The position numbers and the translations under genes were made by a program. Positions 25,495 through 33,740 of a DNA stretch of 64,000 nt are shown one piece after another. This stretch comes from Conexibacter sp. CPCC 206217 (GTDB lineage Bacteria; Actinomycetota; Thermoleophilia; Solirubrobacterales; Solirubrobacteraceae). The stretch's first letter is position 1; every line of letters begins with the position of its first letter. The DNA is taken from contig NZ_JAUTDO010000014.1 in the NCBI RefSeq assembly GCF_030646165.1, forward strand, positions 50,482-114,481, in the 5' to 3' direction. The notes beneath the pieces are model-generated. The model was not told the origin of the DNA and ran no database searches. It saw only the letters and a program-made list of their open reading frames with translations.

Positions 25495-26331
25495 TCAGCG
25501 AAACAGCTCGTTCGCCTCGCGATAGGTGAGCGTGCCGGCGACCATCAGCTCGGAGGTGCCGGTCTCCAGCACCTCGAGCGCGATCCGGCCGGCGAGGTCC
25601 AGCGCCGCGCGCGCCGCGCCGGAGCCGATGCTGAGGCGGCGCACGCCGAGCTGCTGCAGCTCGTCGAGCGACGGGGTGTCGGGGGTCGCGAGCACGTTGA
25701 CCGGGACGCCGACCGCGCGCACGAGCCGCGCCAGCTCGTCCGGATCGGCCAAGCCCGGCACGAAGATCCCGTCGGCGCCGGCCGCGACGTACTCGCGCGC
25801 CCGCTCGATCGTCAGCTCCAGCCGCTCGGCGCGCTCGCCGATCCCGAGCCAGAAGACGTCGGTGCGCGCGTTGACGAAGAGCCGCACGCCGGCGTCGTCG
25901 CCCGCGCCGCGGGCGGCCTGCAGCCGCTGCGCCTGCTCGGCGGTCGGGCGCAGCGCGGCGCCGCCCTGCGCCGCAGCGTCCTCGAGGTTGATCCCGACCG
26001 CGCCGGCAGCGATCACGAGCGCGACGGTGTCCGCGACCTCGGCCGCCGTCGCGCCGTAGCCGGTCTCGACGTCGGCGGTCAGCGGAAGCTCGACCGCGGC
26101 GGCGATCCGGCCCGTCGCCTCGGCCAGCTGCTCGCGCGTGAGCCGCTCGCCGTCGGCGCGGCCGAGCGCGTAGGCGATGCCGGCGCTGGTGGTGCCGATC
26201 GCGGTGCAGCCGGCCTGCTGGAAGACGCGCGCGCTGCCGGCGTCCCACGCGTTCAGCAGCGCCAGCACGCCAGCCTCGTGATGCAGCGCGTGGAAGCGCT
26301 CGGCCAGCGCTGCCTGCGATGGACGCTCCAT
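25495..26331 (-). CDS. Isocitrate lyase/PEP mutase family protein
   Basis: The 278-residue TIM-barrel protein has LLNAWDAGSARVFQQAGCTA, GTTSAGIAYALG, LPLTADVETGYG, GINLEDAA and FVNARTDVFWLG. The Asp and Glu residues in these segments are the Mg2+ ligands of the superfamily. The true isocitrate-lyase KKCGH loop is absent, so a carboxyphosphonoenolpyruvate mutase, oxaloacetate hydrolase or 2-methylisocitrate lyase-like activity is more likely. The exact substrate cannot be told. It converges with the GntR gene. Confidence 0.88.
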   Translation of the reverse strand: MERPSQAALAERFHALHHEAGVLALLNAWDAGSARVFQQAGCTAIGTTSAGIAYALGRADGERLTREQLAEATGRIAAAVELPLTADVETGYGATAAEVADTVALVIAAGAVGINLEDAAAQGGAALRPTAEQAQRLQAARGAGDDAGVRLFVNARTDVFWLGIGERAERLELTIERAREYVAAGADGIFVPGLADPDELARLVRAVGVPVNVLATPDTPSLDELQQLGVRRLSIGSGAARAALDLAGRIALEVLETGTSELMVAGTLTYREANELFR

Positions 26332-26418
26332 CTGCAAGAGCGTAGCGGCGCGTCCGCGAACGGGCCCGTTCCCCGGGAACTGCTCAAGTCCGCACCGGCC
26401 GCGACGATCATCGCGAGC

Positions 26419-27813
26419 ATGCGCCCCCCGCACGTCAGCGTTCTCGTCACCGCCCATGACGACGCCAATCGCATCGGCGTGACGCTCGACGACGTGTTCG
26501 CGCAGGACTATCCCGCCGACTTCACCGAGCTGATCGTCGTCGACGACGGCTCGCGCGACGCGACGCCCGAGCTGCTCGAGGCCTACAGCGAGCATTTCCT
26601 CGGCCGCATCCGCGTGCTGCGCCAGCCGCACGCCGGGCCGACCGCCGCGCTGGACCGCGCGCTGCGCGAGGCGCGCGGAGAGCTGTTCGCCCTGCTCGTC
26701 GCGGGCGACCGCTGGCCGCGCGGGCGGCTGACCGCGCAGGCGGCGCTGATGCGGCGGCGCCCCGAGGTCGGCCTCGTCTACTCCGAGCTGCTGCCGCGCG
26801 GCGGCGAGCCGACGAGCACGCCGTCGCTGTGGCCGGCCGAGCTGGAGATGGATCCCCCGCGCGGGCGACCCGTCGGGCAGCTGCTGCGGGAGGAGTGCAT
26901 CGCGGCGTCGTCGATCATGGTTCGCTCGGCGCTGCGCGACCAGCTGACGCCGATCCCGCCCCAGATACCCCGGGCCGGCTGGTGGCTGACCGTGCGCGCC
27001 GCGACGGTCGCCGACGTCGAGTGGCTGCCCGAGGTGCCGGGCATATTGGAGTCGCTTGCGCGCCCGCCGTCGGACCGCGCGACGCGGCTGCGCGAGACGC
27101 TCGCGTTCCAGCGCTGGTTCCTGCGCCACACGACGTCCGAGTCCTCGTTCCTGAGCGAGCTGGGTGAGATATGGCAGGCGTTCGGCGAGACCGCGCGACG
27201 GCTGCTGGCCGCCACCGACGACCCGTTCTCCGAGTTGGTCGGCGTGACCGACGCGGAGCGCGCCGACGCGCGCCGGATCTTCGGCGACGCACGCGCCGCG
27301 ATGGCGCGCGGCGACGCGCGGGCGGGGATGGCGCTGGCCGCGCGCGCCGCCGCGACCGACCCGTGGTGCGAGCCGGCGCGCACGCTGCTGAACGACGCGC
27401 TGACGGCGCGGCCGCGGCGCTCGCCGTCGGATCCGCTGCTCGGCGCACGGCACTTCGTCACGCTCGCGTTCGCCGACGAGCTGACGCGCGCGCCCGCGCT
27501 GCTGGAGGCGTACGCGCGCCACTTCGACGGGCATGCCGACGCGACGCTGGCGATCGACGCGAGCGCGCTGACGCCGTCCGACGCGGAGCGGGAGCTGGGC
27601 GCGCTGATCAAGCAGCTCGGCCTCGATCGACCCAACAGCGCGCACCTGATAGCGGTGCTGGGCCCGATCGACGCGGCCGTGCGCGAGCGGCTGCCGTCCA
27701 GCGTCGACGCGCTGCTGACGACGGTTGCGCGAGCCGTTCCCGCCGCGCCGGCGTATGACGCCGGGAGCGTGAGCGCACTGCGGACGTACGCGGCGCGGGC
27801 GTCGGCGGCATAG
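26419..27813 (+). CDS. Family 2 glycosyltransferase with long C-terminal extension
   Basis: The 464-residue protein has a GT-A fold in residues 5-220: VSVLVTAHDDANRIGVTLDD, LIVVDDGSRDATPELLE and a region corresponding to the donor-binding Asp motif near LLVAGDRWPRGR. The C-terminal 230 residues contain an Ala/Arg-rich helical repeat stretch (ARAAMARGDARAGMALAARA) and a small alpha/beta tail (TLAIDASALTPSDAERELGA). It is probably cytoplasmic and builds a surface glycan, glycolipid or glycoprotein. Donor and acceptor are unknown. Confidence 0.85.
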   Translation: MRPPHVSVLVTAHDDANRIGVTLDDVFAQDYPADFTELIVVDDGSRDATPELLEAYSEHFLGRIRVLRQPHAGPTAALDRALREARGELFALLVAGDRWPRGRLTAQAALMRRRPEVGLVYSELLPRGGEPTSTPSLWPAELEMDPPRGRPVGQLLREECIAASSIMVRSALRDQLTPIPPQIPRAGWWLTVRAATVADVEWLPEVPGILESLARPPSDRATRLRETLAFQRWFLRHTTSESSFLSELGEIWQAFGETARRLLAATDDPFSELVGVTDAERADARRIFGDARAAMARGDARAGMALAARAAATDPWCEPARTLLNDALTARPRRSPSDPLLGARHFVTLAFADELTRAPALLEAYARHFDGHADATLAIDASALTPSDAERELGALIKQLGLDRPNSAHLIAVLGPIDAAVRERLPSSVDALLTTVARAVPAAPAYDAGSVSALRTYAARASAA

Positions 27814-27852
27814 GCGACACGAACCGCATGGCGGTCCCCGGCAACGGATAGC

Positions 27853-29130
27853 GTGCCGGACACGATGCAGACCACCGCGCAGGCGGAGCTCTCGAGCTTC
27901 GAGCTCGTCCGCCACTACTTCCACCTCGCCGCCGACGAGCTGGCGTTGCAAGACGATCTCCGCGACGTGCTGCTGCGGCCGTACCGCGAGGTGCAGGTGG
28001 CGATCCCGATGCGGCTGCGCGACGGCCGCATCCGCACGTTCTCGGGCTACCGCGTGCAGCACAACGGCGCGCGCGGGCCGTTCAAGGGCGGCGTGCGCTT
28101 TCACCCGGAGGTCGACCTCGACGAGTTCCGCGCGCTGGCGGGGCTGATGACGTGGAAGACGGCGATCGCCGGGATCCCGTTCGGCGGGGCCAAGGGCGGC
28201 ATCGACTGCGATCCGAGGCTGCTCGACGCGGCCGAGCTGGAGAAGCTGACGCGCGCGTACATGCAGCGGATCGACAAGGTGCTCGGCCCGACCCGCGACA
28301 TCCCGGCGCCGGACGTGAACACCAACGCGCAGGTGATGGCGTGGATGATGGACGAGTACGGCAAGGGCCACGGCTATACGCCGGCGATCGTGACCGGCAA
28401 GCCGATCGCGCTGGAGGGTTCGTACGGCCGTGAGGCCGCGACCGCGCGCGGCCTCGTCTACCTGTTTCGCGAGGCGGCGCCGACGGTCAACCTGGTGCCG
28501 TCGGAGGCGACGGTCGCGATCCAGGGGTTCGGCAACGTCGGCTCGTGGGTCGGGCGGCTGATGCAGCAGCTGGGCGCGAGGGTGATCGCGGTGTCCGACG
28601 CGACCGGCTCGATCCGCGCCGAGCGCGGACTCGACACCGGAGCGCTGGCCGCGTACGTGCGCGGCGGCGGCCGCCTGGCGGAGTACGAGGCCGACGGCGT
28701 CGAGGCGATCGGCGGCGAGGAGTTCCTGGCGACGCCGTGCGACGTGTTCGTGCCGGCGGCGCTCGGCGGGATGATCCACGCGAGCAACGTTCATCTGTTG
28801 GATTGCAGACTGCTGCTGGAGGGCGCGAACGGCCCGACGACCCCGCAGGCCGACCTGGCGTTGCAGGAGCGCGGCGTGTTCATCGTCCCCGACGTGATGG
28901 CGAACGCCGGCGGCGTCGTGGTGTCGTACTTCGAGTGGGTGCAGAACCTGCAGCACTTCCGCTGGGACGAGCGCGAGGTCAACGAGAGGCTCGGCACGAT
29001 CATGCGGCGCGCGTACCGCGAGGTGTCGGAGCGCGCGGCGCGCAAACCGGGCACGTCACTGCGAGTGGCGGCGTTCTCGCTCGGGATCGAGCGGGTCGTG
29101 GAAGCGGCGCGGCTGCGGGGGAACTTCTAG
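27853..29130 (+). CDS. Glu/Leu/Phe/Val dehydrogenase (glutamate dehydrogenase)
   Basis: The 425-residue enzyme has the substrate-binding FKGGVRFHPEVDLDEFRAL and the catalytic-lysine region PFGGAKGGIDCDP. It also has PAPDVNTNAQVMAWMMDEY, the nucleotide fold VAIQGFGNVGSWVGRLM and ANAGGVVVSYFEWVQN. It interconverts glutamate and 2-oxoglutarate plus ammonium. The size fits the NAD-type hexameric enzymes. The start is taken as GTG 27853; ATG 27877 in the same frame would remove eight residues. A hairpin follows the stop. Confidence 0.93.
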   Translation: MPDTMQTTAQAELSSFELVRHYFHLAADELALQDDLRDVLLRPYREVQVAIPMRLRDGRIRTFSGYRVQHNGARGPFKGGVRFHPEVDLDEFRALAGLMTWKTAIAGIPFGGAKGGIDCDPRLLDAAELEKLTRAYMQRIDKVLGPTRDIPAPDVNTNAQVMAWMMDEYGKGHGYTPAIVTGKPIALEGSYGREAATARGLVYLFREAAPTVNLVPSEATVAIQGFGNVGSWVGRLMQQLGARVIAVSDATGSIRAERGLDTGALAAYVRGGGRLAEYEADGVEAIGGEEFLATPCDVFVPAALGGMIHASNVHLLDCRLLLEGANGPTTPQADLALQERGVFIVPDVMANAGGVVVSYFEWVQNLQHFRWDEREVNERLGTIMRRAYREVSERAARKPGTSLRVAAFSLGIERVVEAARLRGNF

Positions 29131-29141
29131 TGTCGTGAGGC

Positions 29142-29169
29142 AGGGGGCGCCCCGGCCGGAGCGCCCCCT
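29142..29169 (+). terminator. GC-rich hairpin after the glutamate dehydrogenase gene
   Basis: AGGGGGCGC (29142-29150) pairs perfectly with GCGCCCCCT (29161-29169) across a 10-base loop, 11 bases past the stop. It is a probable terminator between convergent genes, with no T tract. Confidence 0.6.
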
Positions 29170-29269
29170 CCTCGCGTCCTTGCCCTCCGCGGTGGGAGTC
29201 CAAGCCCACCAGGCAACCGGTGTATCGGCAGACCGGTTGCGGGACTTTAGTCCTGCTGCGCGGCGGCGT

Positions 29270-30028
29270 TCAGTCGTCGAAGTCGAAGTCGCGCGGCGGT
29301 CTCTGCTCGAACCAGAGACGGTCGTGCTCGGGCGTCTCCTGGAGGAAGTCCGGCGTCTCCTCGAGGACGTCTTCGTCCTTCGGCTCCTCAGCCGCCGGCT
29401 CGGGCGCGAACGGCTCGTCCTCGTCCTCGATCCGCCACTCGGTCGTCGGCTGGTGGACGATGTCGCTGTGCCGCGGATCGACCGGCTCGTCATGCACCGG
29501 GTCCCCGTGCGGCGGCGTCGACGATTCCGACGGTGGCTGCACATGCGTGGAAGGCTCGGTGCGCGGCGGCGGATCGACGTGCGGCGGCGGCTCGTCGGCG
29601 TAGGGGGCGGGGACCGCCGACTGCTCGTGAGCGTGCGGCTCGTGAGCGGTGGGCTCGTCGGCGTAGCGCGGCTCGTCCTCGGGGCGCGGCTCGTCGGCCG
29701 CGGAGCCAGCGCCCGTCGCCGGGGCCTGGCGCTCGTCCGGAGGCAGGATCCGTGTCTCCTCCTCGGGCGCGAACTCATGCGCGGCGGAACCATGCCCAAC
29801 CGCATGCTCCCCGGTCGGCGCGACGTCGTGCTCCGGGTACGCGCCGCCTTCGTCGCGCGCGGACACGTGCGGCTCTTCCTGCACGGTTTCTTGCACCGAA
29901 TCGGCTTCCGGCTCGCGCCGCACCGGGCCAAGCGCGTCCTGCTCGGCGCGGGCGACCTCAGCCGGGTCGGCACCGCGCCGGCGCTTCAGCTCCAGATGCT
30001 CGCGGATCGCGTCGTCCAGCAGACCCAT
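29270..30028 (-). CDS. Conserved acidic, proline-rich protein (MGLLDDAIREHLELKRR family)
   Basis: The 252-residue protein begins with a helical head, MGLLDDAIREHLELKRRRG then ADPAEVARAEQDALGP. A long low-complexity tail rich in Glu, Pro, Asp and His follows (ADEPTAHEPHAHEQSAVPAP), ending in an aromatic acidic motif, RPPRDFDFDD. I associate this head sequence with Thermoleophilia genomes, which supports the lineage call. No function is known. The tail looks disordered, so it may be a scaffold or interaction protein. Confidence 0.75.
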   Translation of the reverse strand: MGLLDDAIREHLELKRRRGADPAEVARAEQDALGPVRREPEADSVQETVQEEPHVSARDEGGAYPEHDVAPTGEHAVGHGSAAHEFAPEEETRILPPDERQAPATGAGSAADEPRPEDEPRYADEPTAHEPHAHEQSAVPAPYADEPPPHVDPPPRTEPSTHVQPPSESSTPPHGDPVHDEPVDPRHSDIVHQPTTEWRIEDEDEPFAPEPAAEEPKDEDVLEETPDFLQETPEHDRLWFEQRPPRDFDFDD

Positions 30029-30215
30029 GAGAGCCCATCCTACCCACCGAGCGGTCGGAGGTGGCCGGTGCAGGCGCACGCCTACTCTGCAGGCGCTTCT
30101 CCGCAGACCCCGACCGCCCAGGTCCGCCACCCAACCCCCACACGCCACCCCTCCCGCCTTCCGGCTACACTACGCAGACCCGCGAGCCTGCACCCCAGCA
30201 AGGCGCGCATTTCAT

Positions 30216-30288
<73 letters not shown>

Positions 30289-30294
30289 TACCAA

Positions 30295-30322
30295 CGAAAC
30301 CCCTGCTAGCGCGGGGGTTTCG
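30295..30322 (+). terminator. Terminator hairpin after tRNA-Ala(CGC)
   Basis: CGAAACCCC (30295-30303) pairs with GGGGTTTCG (30314-30322) across a 10-base loop, with GTCGTTTC following. This is a standard tRNA terminator layout. Confidence 0.7.
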
Positions 30323-30364
30323 TCGTTTCAGGGATCGCCGGAAAACGGCCCGAATCGACGCCAC

Positions 30365-30386
30365 TTTCTGCCACTAGTGGCAGAAA
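30365..30386. repeat. Perfect 22-bp palindrome downstream of tRNA-Ala(CGC)
   Basis: Arm TTTCTGCCACT (30365-30375) is followed directly by its exact complement AGTGGCAGAAA (30376-30386). There is no loop, so it is more likely a protein-binding site or recombination core than a terminator. It lies 77 bp past the tRNA and 264 bp before the first gene of the plus-strand operon. The rest of 30387-30649 shows no gene, only the ribosome-binding site AAGGAGG near its end. Confidence 0.6.
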
Positions 30387-30649
30387 TTTGTCAGATCGCT
30401 GCCGATGCGGCTGGATTCGGCCCGATTCGTGGTGGCTAGCACCGTGGACGCGAGTTATGGTGCCCGCCCCTGCAAATAGGTGGCCCCGGCGATGACTGCA
30501 ATCACCCCGGGGCCGTGGCACCGAAGGTTCAAGGACCCTCCGGTAGCAGATCGATTGTCGCGCACCTCGGTGAGGCGCGCGCACGTTCGCCTGCCCGCTG
30601 GTCTCGCGCCTGACGTGCCGTCGAAGCCTTTCAAGGAGGCGACGCACAC

Positions 30650-30946
30650 ATGCCGCATCAGATCACCCGCGCCGAGCGCCACGACCTGCGCCGCAACGTG
30701 CTCATCGCACTGTCCGGCATCTGCGAGGACAGCGCGCTCGCGATTCAGAACGACAGCTGGGAACTCGCCCGCGAGCTTCGCCCGAAGTACGACTCGCTGA
30801 TGGACGCGTTGGACCGACTCGGTTGGGGGGAGGGCACCGATCCGCTCGCCAAGACGTTCGAGGCGCCGGACCGTGACGTGCTCCTGCTCCTCGCAGGCAC
30901 GTCGGTCACGGCGGCCGCACTGCTCGCGTTCACGCCAGAGGCATAG
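30650..30946 (+). CDS. Small helical protein, single copy of the repeated ~85-residue domain
   Basis: The 98-residue protein has a strong AAGGAGG site. The sequence ICEDSALAIQNDSWELAREL then RPKYDSLMDALDRLGWG matches segments of the two neighbouring genes: SDDYELAQALRPRLE...LLDDIGW in the 31108 gene and RYTDAEQLRHDYE...MDDLHGW in the 32305 gene. It is predicted all-helical and cytoplasmic. I know of no named family. It is the first gene of the plus-strand operon of the mobile element. Confidence 0.8.
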   Translation: MPHQITRAERHDLRRNVLIALSGICEDSALAIQNDSWELARELRPKYDSLMDALDRLGWGEGTDPLAKTFEAPDRDVLLLLAGTSVTAAALLAFTPEA

Positions 30947-30958
30947 GAGGCGTTGGCG

Positions 30959-31111
30959 ATGACACATGCGACGAAGCCAGCCGAGAGCGATCGGCTCATC
31001 GACGACGCGCACGGCGGAGAAGCAGCCGAGGCGCGGCGGACCACACCGTCGGTGCGCGAGACGCTCGACATGCTCCTGCGGACGATCTCGACAACTCCCC
31101 CGTGGGTGTGA
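30959..31111 (+). CDS. Small ORF (50 residues) between two domain-sharing genes
   Basis: ATG 30959 is preceded by AGGAGG at the right distance. The ORF reads MTHATKPAESDRLIDDAHGG then a charged segment and TLDMLLRTIST. The stop overlaps a GTG start of the next gene (GTGA). Good start signals and coupling at both ends argue for a real small gene. The function is unknown. Confidence 0.6.
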   Translation: MTHATKPAESDRLIDDAHGGEAAEARRTTPSVRETLDMLLRTISTTPPWV

Positions 31112-32301
31112 TCGTAATGGAGATCGCCATCGATCGCCTCAGACGTGACGCGCTGCACGCCGAGGCCGTGCTGAGCTTCGGCGAGATCGCGACCGCGTTC
31201 GAGTCAGACGACTACGAGCTCGCTCAGGCGCTGCGACCGCGGCTCGAGGCCGTCAGCCGCCTCCTGGACGACATCGGATGGGACGCCGAGGACGAAGGGG
31301 ATCGGTTCGTCCTCACCATGCCCGACGCGCAGCTGGCGCTCGCGCTCGGGTATCTCGGCGGACGCGCGCTGGCACGCCTCAGAGCGTGGTCGGACGACGC
31401 ACCGATCGGGCCACTCGCCGCTATCGACGGATTCACCGAGGACGCCGAGGCATGCTCGCACGTGCTGGCGATCGTCACCGACGCGGCGGCACGGCTCCCG
31501 GGGTTCCTCAACGTGCTCGGGATCGGCCTCAGCAGTGTCGGCGTCCTCGACACGCCCGGCTTCGACGTCATTGTTCTCGACACCGAGGACGCCCGGAGAC
31601 CAGCGTTCCTGGCGGCGCCCTGGCAGATCAACCGCGAGCAGCGTGATCGCCTGCGGATGCAAACGTTCATCGACCTCGGCCCGCTCACTGAGAGCCTGTC
31701 CGCTGCGATCCGTTCCGGCGACTTCGCTCACGCGCGCGAGACCCGTACGCGGCTGGAGACGGACTGGCTGCTGCTGGACCAGATCGGCTGGGCTGCGATC
31801 GACCCGCGCGATACGTACTCGCTCTCGCTGCCACCGCTGGCACGCGACCGCGCGCAGGAGCGCCTGCGCTGGGCCGAGGCGCAAGGGACAGTCCCGTCAC
31901 TGCTGCACGTCGGCCCGCTCATGATCGACGCACGCAAACGCGCCGTGACGCTCGACGACCGGCCGGTCGAGTTGACCCCGACCGAGTTCAACCTGCTGCG
32001 CATCCTGGCGTCTGACCCGCACCGCGTGTTCCACCGCTCCGAACTGCTGAACACCGTCTGGGGCTACCGAGACGCGACGTCGACCCGCACCCTCGATACC
32101 CACGCCATCCGTCTGCGTCAGAAGCTCGGCGGAGACGGCGGCACCTGGATCGTCAACGAACGCGCCATCGGCTACAAGCTGCTCGCCGATACGCCCAGCG
32201 ACGCACGACCTGTCGGCGTCGGCGGTGAGCCGTTGAGCGCGACGCCGCCCTCCGACGCACCGAACAGGTGTCTCGGTGCCGACGGACGAGGGAAGGTGTG
32301 A
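31108..32301 (+). CDS. Two copies of the ~85-residue helical domain plus OmpR-type winged helix, no receiver
   Basis: About 397 residues. The start is taken as GTG 31108, which overlaps the previous stop; ATG 31117 is an alternative. Copy 1 of the repeated domain spans residues 1-85 (DDYELAQALRPRLEAVSRLL, then DDIGW). Residues 95-180 are a middle region with no identity I can assign. Copy 2 spans about 185-270 (GDFAHARETRTRLETDWLLL, then DQIGW). The C-terminal 100 residues are a PhoB/OmpR winged helix (ELTPTEFNLLRILASDPHRV, FHRSELLNTVWGY, TLDTHAIRLRQKLGG, NERAIGYKLL). No receiver domain is present, so the repeated domain probably takes the sensory or partner-binding role. Confidence 0.85.
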   Translation: MIVMEIAIDRLRRDALHAEAVLSFGEIATAFESDDYELAQALRPRLEAVSRLLDDIGWDAEDEGDRFVLTMPDAQLALALGYLGGRALARLRAWSDDAPIGPLAAIDGFTEDAEACSHVLAIVTDAAARLPGFLNVLGIGLSSVGVLDTPGFDVIVLDTEDARRPAFLAAPWQINREQRDRLRMQTFIDLGPLTESLSAAIRSGDFAHARETRTRLETDWLLLDQIGWAAIDPRDTYSLSLPPLARDRAQERLRWAEAQGTVPSLLHVGPLMIDARKRAVTLDDRPVELTPTEFNLLRILASDPHRVFHRSELLNTVWGYRDATSTRTLDTHAIRLRQKLGGDGGTWIVNERAIGYKLLADTPSDARPVGVGGEPLSATPPSDAPNRCLGADGRGKV

Positions 32302-32304
32302 CCG

Positions 32305-32712
32305 ATGGCGCTCACGCTCACCTACGACCAGCGGACCGCGCTCTGCGTGGAGCTGGAGCGAGATCTCCAAGCCGACATGCCCGAGATCGAAATCGCGTTC
32401 ACGCAGCGTCGCTACACAGACGCCGAGCAGTTGCGACACGACTACGAAGCGGTCTTCGCACTGATGGACGATCTCCACGGCTGGAGGCCCGGCACCACCA
32501 ACGCGCAGTTCCCCCTCAACATGCCCGCCGCCCAGATCATCCGTGTGCTGCGGCGAATCATCCGCCACGCGAGCAGACGACTGCTCAAGCTCGCACGCTC
32601 CAGCACCCACCCCCGCCACGACCCCAACGGCGAGATGGAGCACTGCGACGAGGTCATCGCACTGTGCTGCAACCTGCTTGCCCAACTCGCCGCCGCACCG
32701 AGAGGAGCGTGA
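32305..32712 (+). CDS. Helical protein carrying one copy of the repeated ~85-residue domain
   Basis: The 135-residue protein follows the regulator stop by three bases and has a GGAAGG site. Its core RRYTDAEQLRHDYEAVFALM, then DDLHGW and FPLNMPAAQIIRVLRR, aligns with the repeated domain of the two upstream genes. The C-terminal helices include two cysteines (EHCDEVIALCCNLLAQL). It is probably a partner or competitor of the fused regulator through like-with-like domain contacts, which is inference. Confidence 0.8.
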   Translation: MALTLTYDQRTALCVELERDLQADMPEIEIAFTQRRYTDAEQLRHDYEAVFALMDDLHGWRPGTTNAQFPLNMPAAQIIRVLRRIIRHASRRLLKLARSSTHPRHDPNGEMEHCDEVIALCCNLLAQLAAAPRGA

Positions 32713-32717
32713 CGGCG

Positions 32718-33008
32718 ATGGCCAAGCGAAAGAGAAGCAAGTCGCGAGTGCAGGGGCAGGAGCACATCGTGTTCGGCGCGGCCGTACGCGAGACCCGCGC
32801 GCGCCGCGGAATGTCGCAGGAGCAACTCGGCCTCTACAGCGGGCTGCATCGCAACTACGTCGGCGCGATCGAGCGCGGCGAGATCAACCCGACCTTCCGC
32901 ATCCTGCGAAAGGTCGCCACCGGCCTCAACGTCCCCCTCTCCGAACTGATCGCCCTCTTCGAGACCCGACTCGCCGACTTCTGGAACGCGATCGAGGACG
33001 TGTCATGA
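32718..33008 (+). CDS. XRE-family helix-turn-helix regulator
   Basis: The 96-residue protein has a basic N-terminus (MAKRKRSKSRVQGQ) and a classic lambda-repressor-type HTH: FGAAVRETRARRGMSQEQLG, LHRNYVGAIERGEINPTFRI, LRKVATGLNVPLSELIALFE. A GTG nine bases upstream overlaps the previous stop and is an alternative start. It is probably a regulator of the element, and the 22-bp palindrome at 30365-30386 is one possible target. Confidence 0.88.
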   Translation: MAKRKRSKSRVQGQEHIVFGAAVRETRARRGMSQEQLGLYSGLHRNYVGAIERGEINPTFRILRKVATGLNVPLSELIALFETRLADFWNAIEDVS

Positions 33009-33055
33009 CGACCGCGTTCGATGAAGCGACGACACGGCGAAGGGGTGAGAGCTGA
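33005..33055 (+). CDS. Possible 16-residue coupling micro-ORF
   Basis: ATG 33005 overlaps the XRE stop (ATGA). The ORF ends at a TGA that overlaps the next gene's ATG (TGATG) and carries that gene's AAGGGG ribosome-binding site. It reads MTTAFDEATTRRRGES. It may only pass ribosomes from one gene to the next. Confidence 0.3.
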   Translation: MTTAFDEATTRRRGES

Positions 33056-33483
33056 TGCGCGCGATGCTTGCGATATCGCCCAGTCACCTCCCGGCGATCT
33101 TCGACGCGCTCCTGACGCTCTTCAGCGTCAAGGCCGACGCCCTGCACCGCGCAGCCGTCAGCGAGCCCGAAGACGAGCGCCTGGAGGCCGTGCGCGAGTC
33201 CCGCTCCGACCTCCTCGACATCGACGAACTGTTGGAGCAGCTCGACTTCTCCGCTATGCCCCGCGCCATCGAGATCTCCGGCGAGCGCGAGGTACTTGCC
33301 CTCGCCGTTCACCAAGCGATCCGAGACGCCGCCGAACACCTCAGCGACAGCAGCACCGCATACCCACACGCCAAAGCCGACATCGACCAGCTCCGCACCG
33401 CGACCGACGACATTCGCGACCTTCTCCCACTGCTGCACCACATCGAGATCGAGGCGACCGCCGCCGGGGGTGCGAGACCATGA
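33055..33483 (+). CDS. Helical hypothetical protein, possibly related to the repeated-domain family
   Basis: The 142-residue protein is all helical, with FDALLTLFSVKADALHRAAV, ERLEAVRESRSDLLDIDELL and ALAVHQAIRDAAEHLSDSS. The helix spacing and the LL..LDF step resemble the repeated ~85-residue domain, but the match is weak. It is coupled upstream through a micro-ORF and downstream by ATGA to a ribbon-helix-helix gene. The function is unknown. Confidence 0.7.
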   Translation: MRAMLAISPSHLPAIFDALLTLFSVKADALHRAAVSEPEDERLEAVRESRSDLLDIDELLEQLDFSAMPRAIEISGEREVLALAVHQAIRDAAEHLSDSSTAYPHAKADIDQLRTATDDIRDLLPLLHHIEIEATAAGGARP

Positions 33484-33740
33484 TGCGCGCCACGACGGTC
33501 CGGTTCGGCGGCGGAGGCTGGACCTGGCTGAAGGCACGCGCTGAGCGCGACGGCATCTCCAAAGCGCAGTACATCCGCGAGGCGACGCTGATGCGGCTCG
33601 CCGCCGACGAAGCGGCGGAACGGCTTGCACGCGAATACTTCGAGTCGCTCGTGCGCGAACGCTACGCCCACGCCTTCGCGACGATCCACCGTCGCCTGCG
33701 CCGCCTCGAACTGCTCGCCGCAGGCACAGGAGGCGACTGA
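33480..33740 (+). CDS. Ribbon-helix-helix (CopG/MobC-like) small protein
   Basis: The 86-residue protein has the N-terminal pattern MRATTVRFGGGGWTWLKARA then ERDGISKAQYIREATLMRLA, a beta strand plus two helices of an RHH DNA-binding fold. A charged helix follows (LVRERYAHAFATIHRRLRRL). MobC-like RHH proteins help relaxosomes and others repress promoters. It overlaps its neighbours by four bases upstream and one base downstream. Confidence 0.75.
   Translation: MMRATTVRFGGGGWTWLKARAERDGISKAQYIREATLMRLAADEAAERLAREYFESLVRERYAHAFATIHRRLRRLELLAAGTGGD

Noticed and set aside
25495..28956. Very long open frame (over 1,100 codons) on the minus strand across the PEP mutase, glycosyltransferase and glutamate dehydrogenase genes
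   Set aside because: Only its last 278 codons are real (the PEP mutase-family gene). The rest is the antisense of well-supported plus-strand genes and stays open because of high GC.
30480..30800. 106-codon frame overlapping the first gene of the plus-strand operon
   Set aside because: It overlaps the well-supported 30650 gene in another frame and has Arg/Pro/Thr shadow composition.
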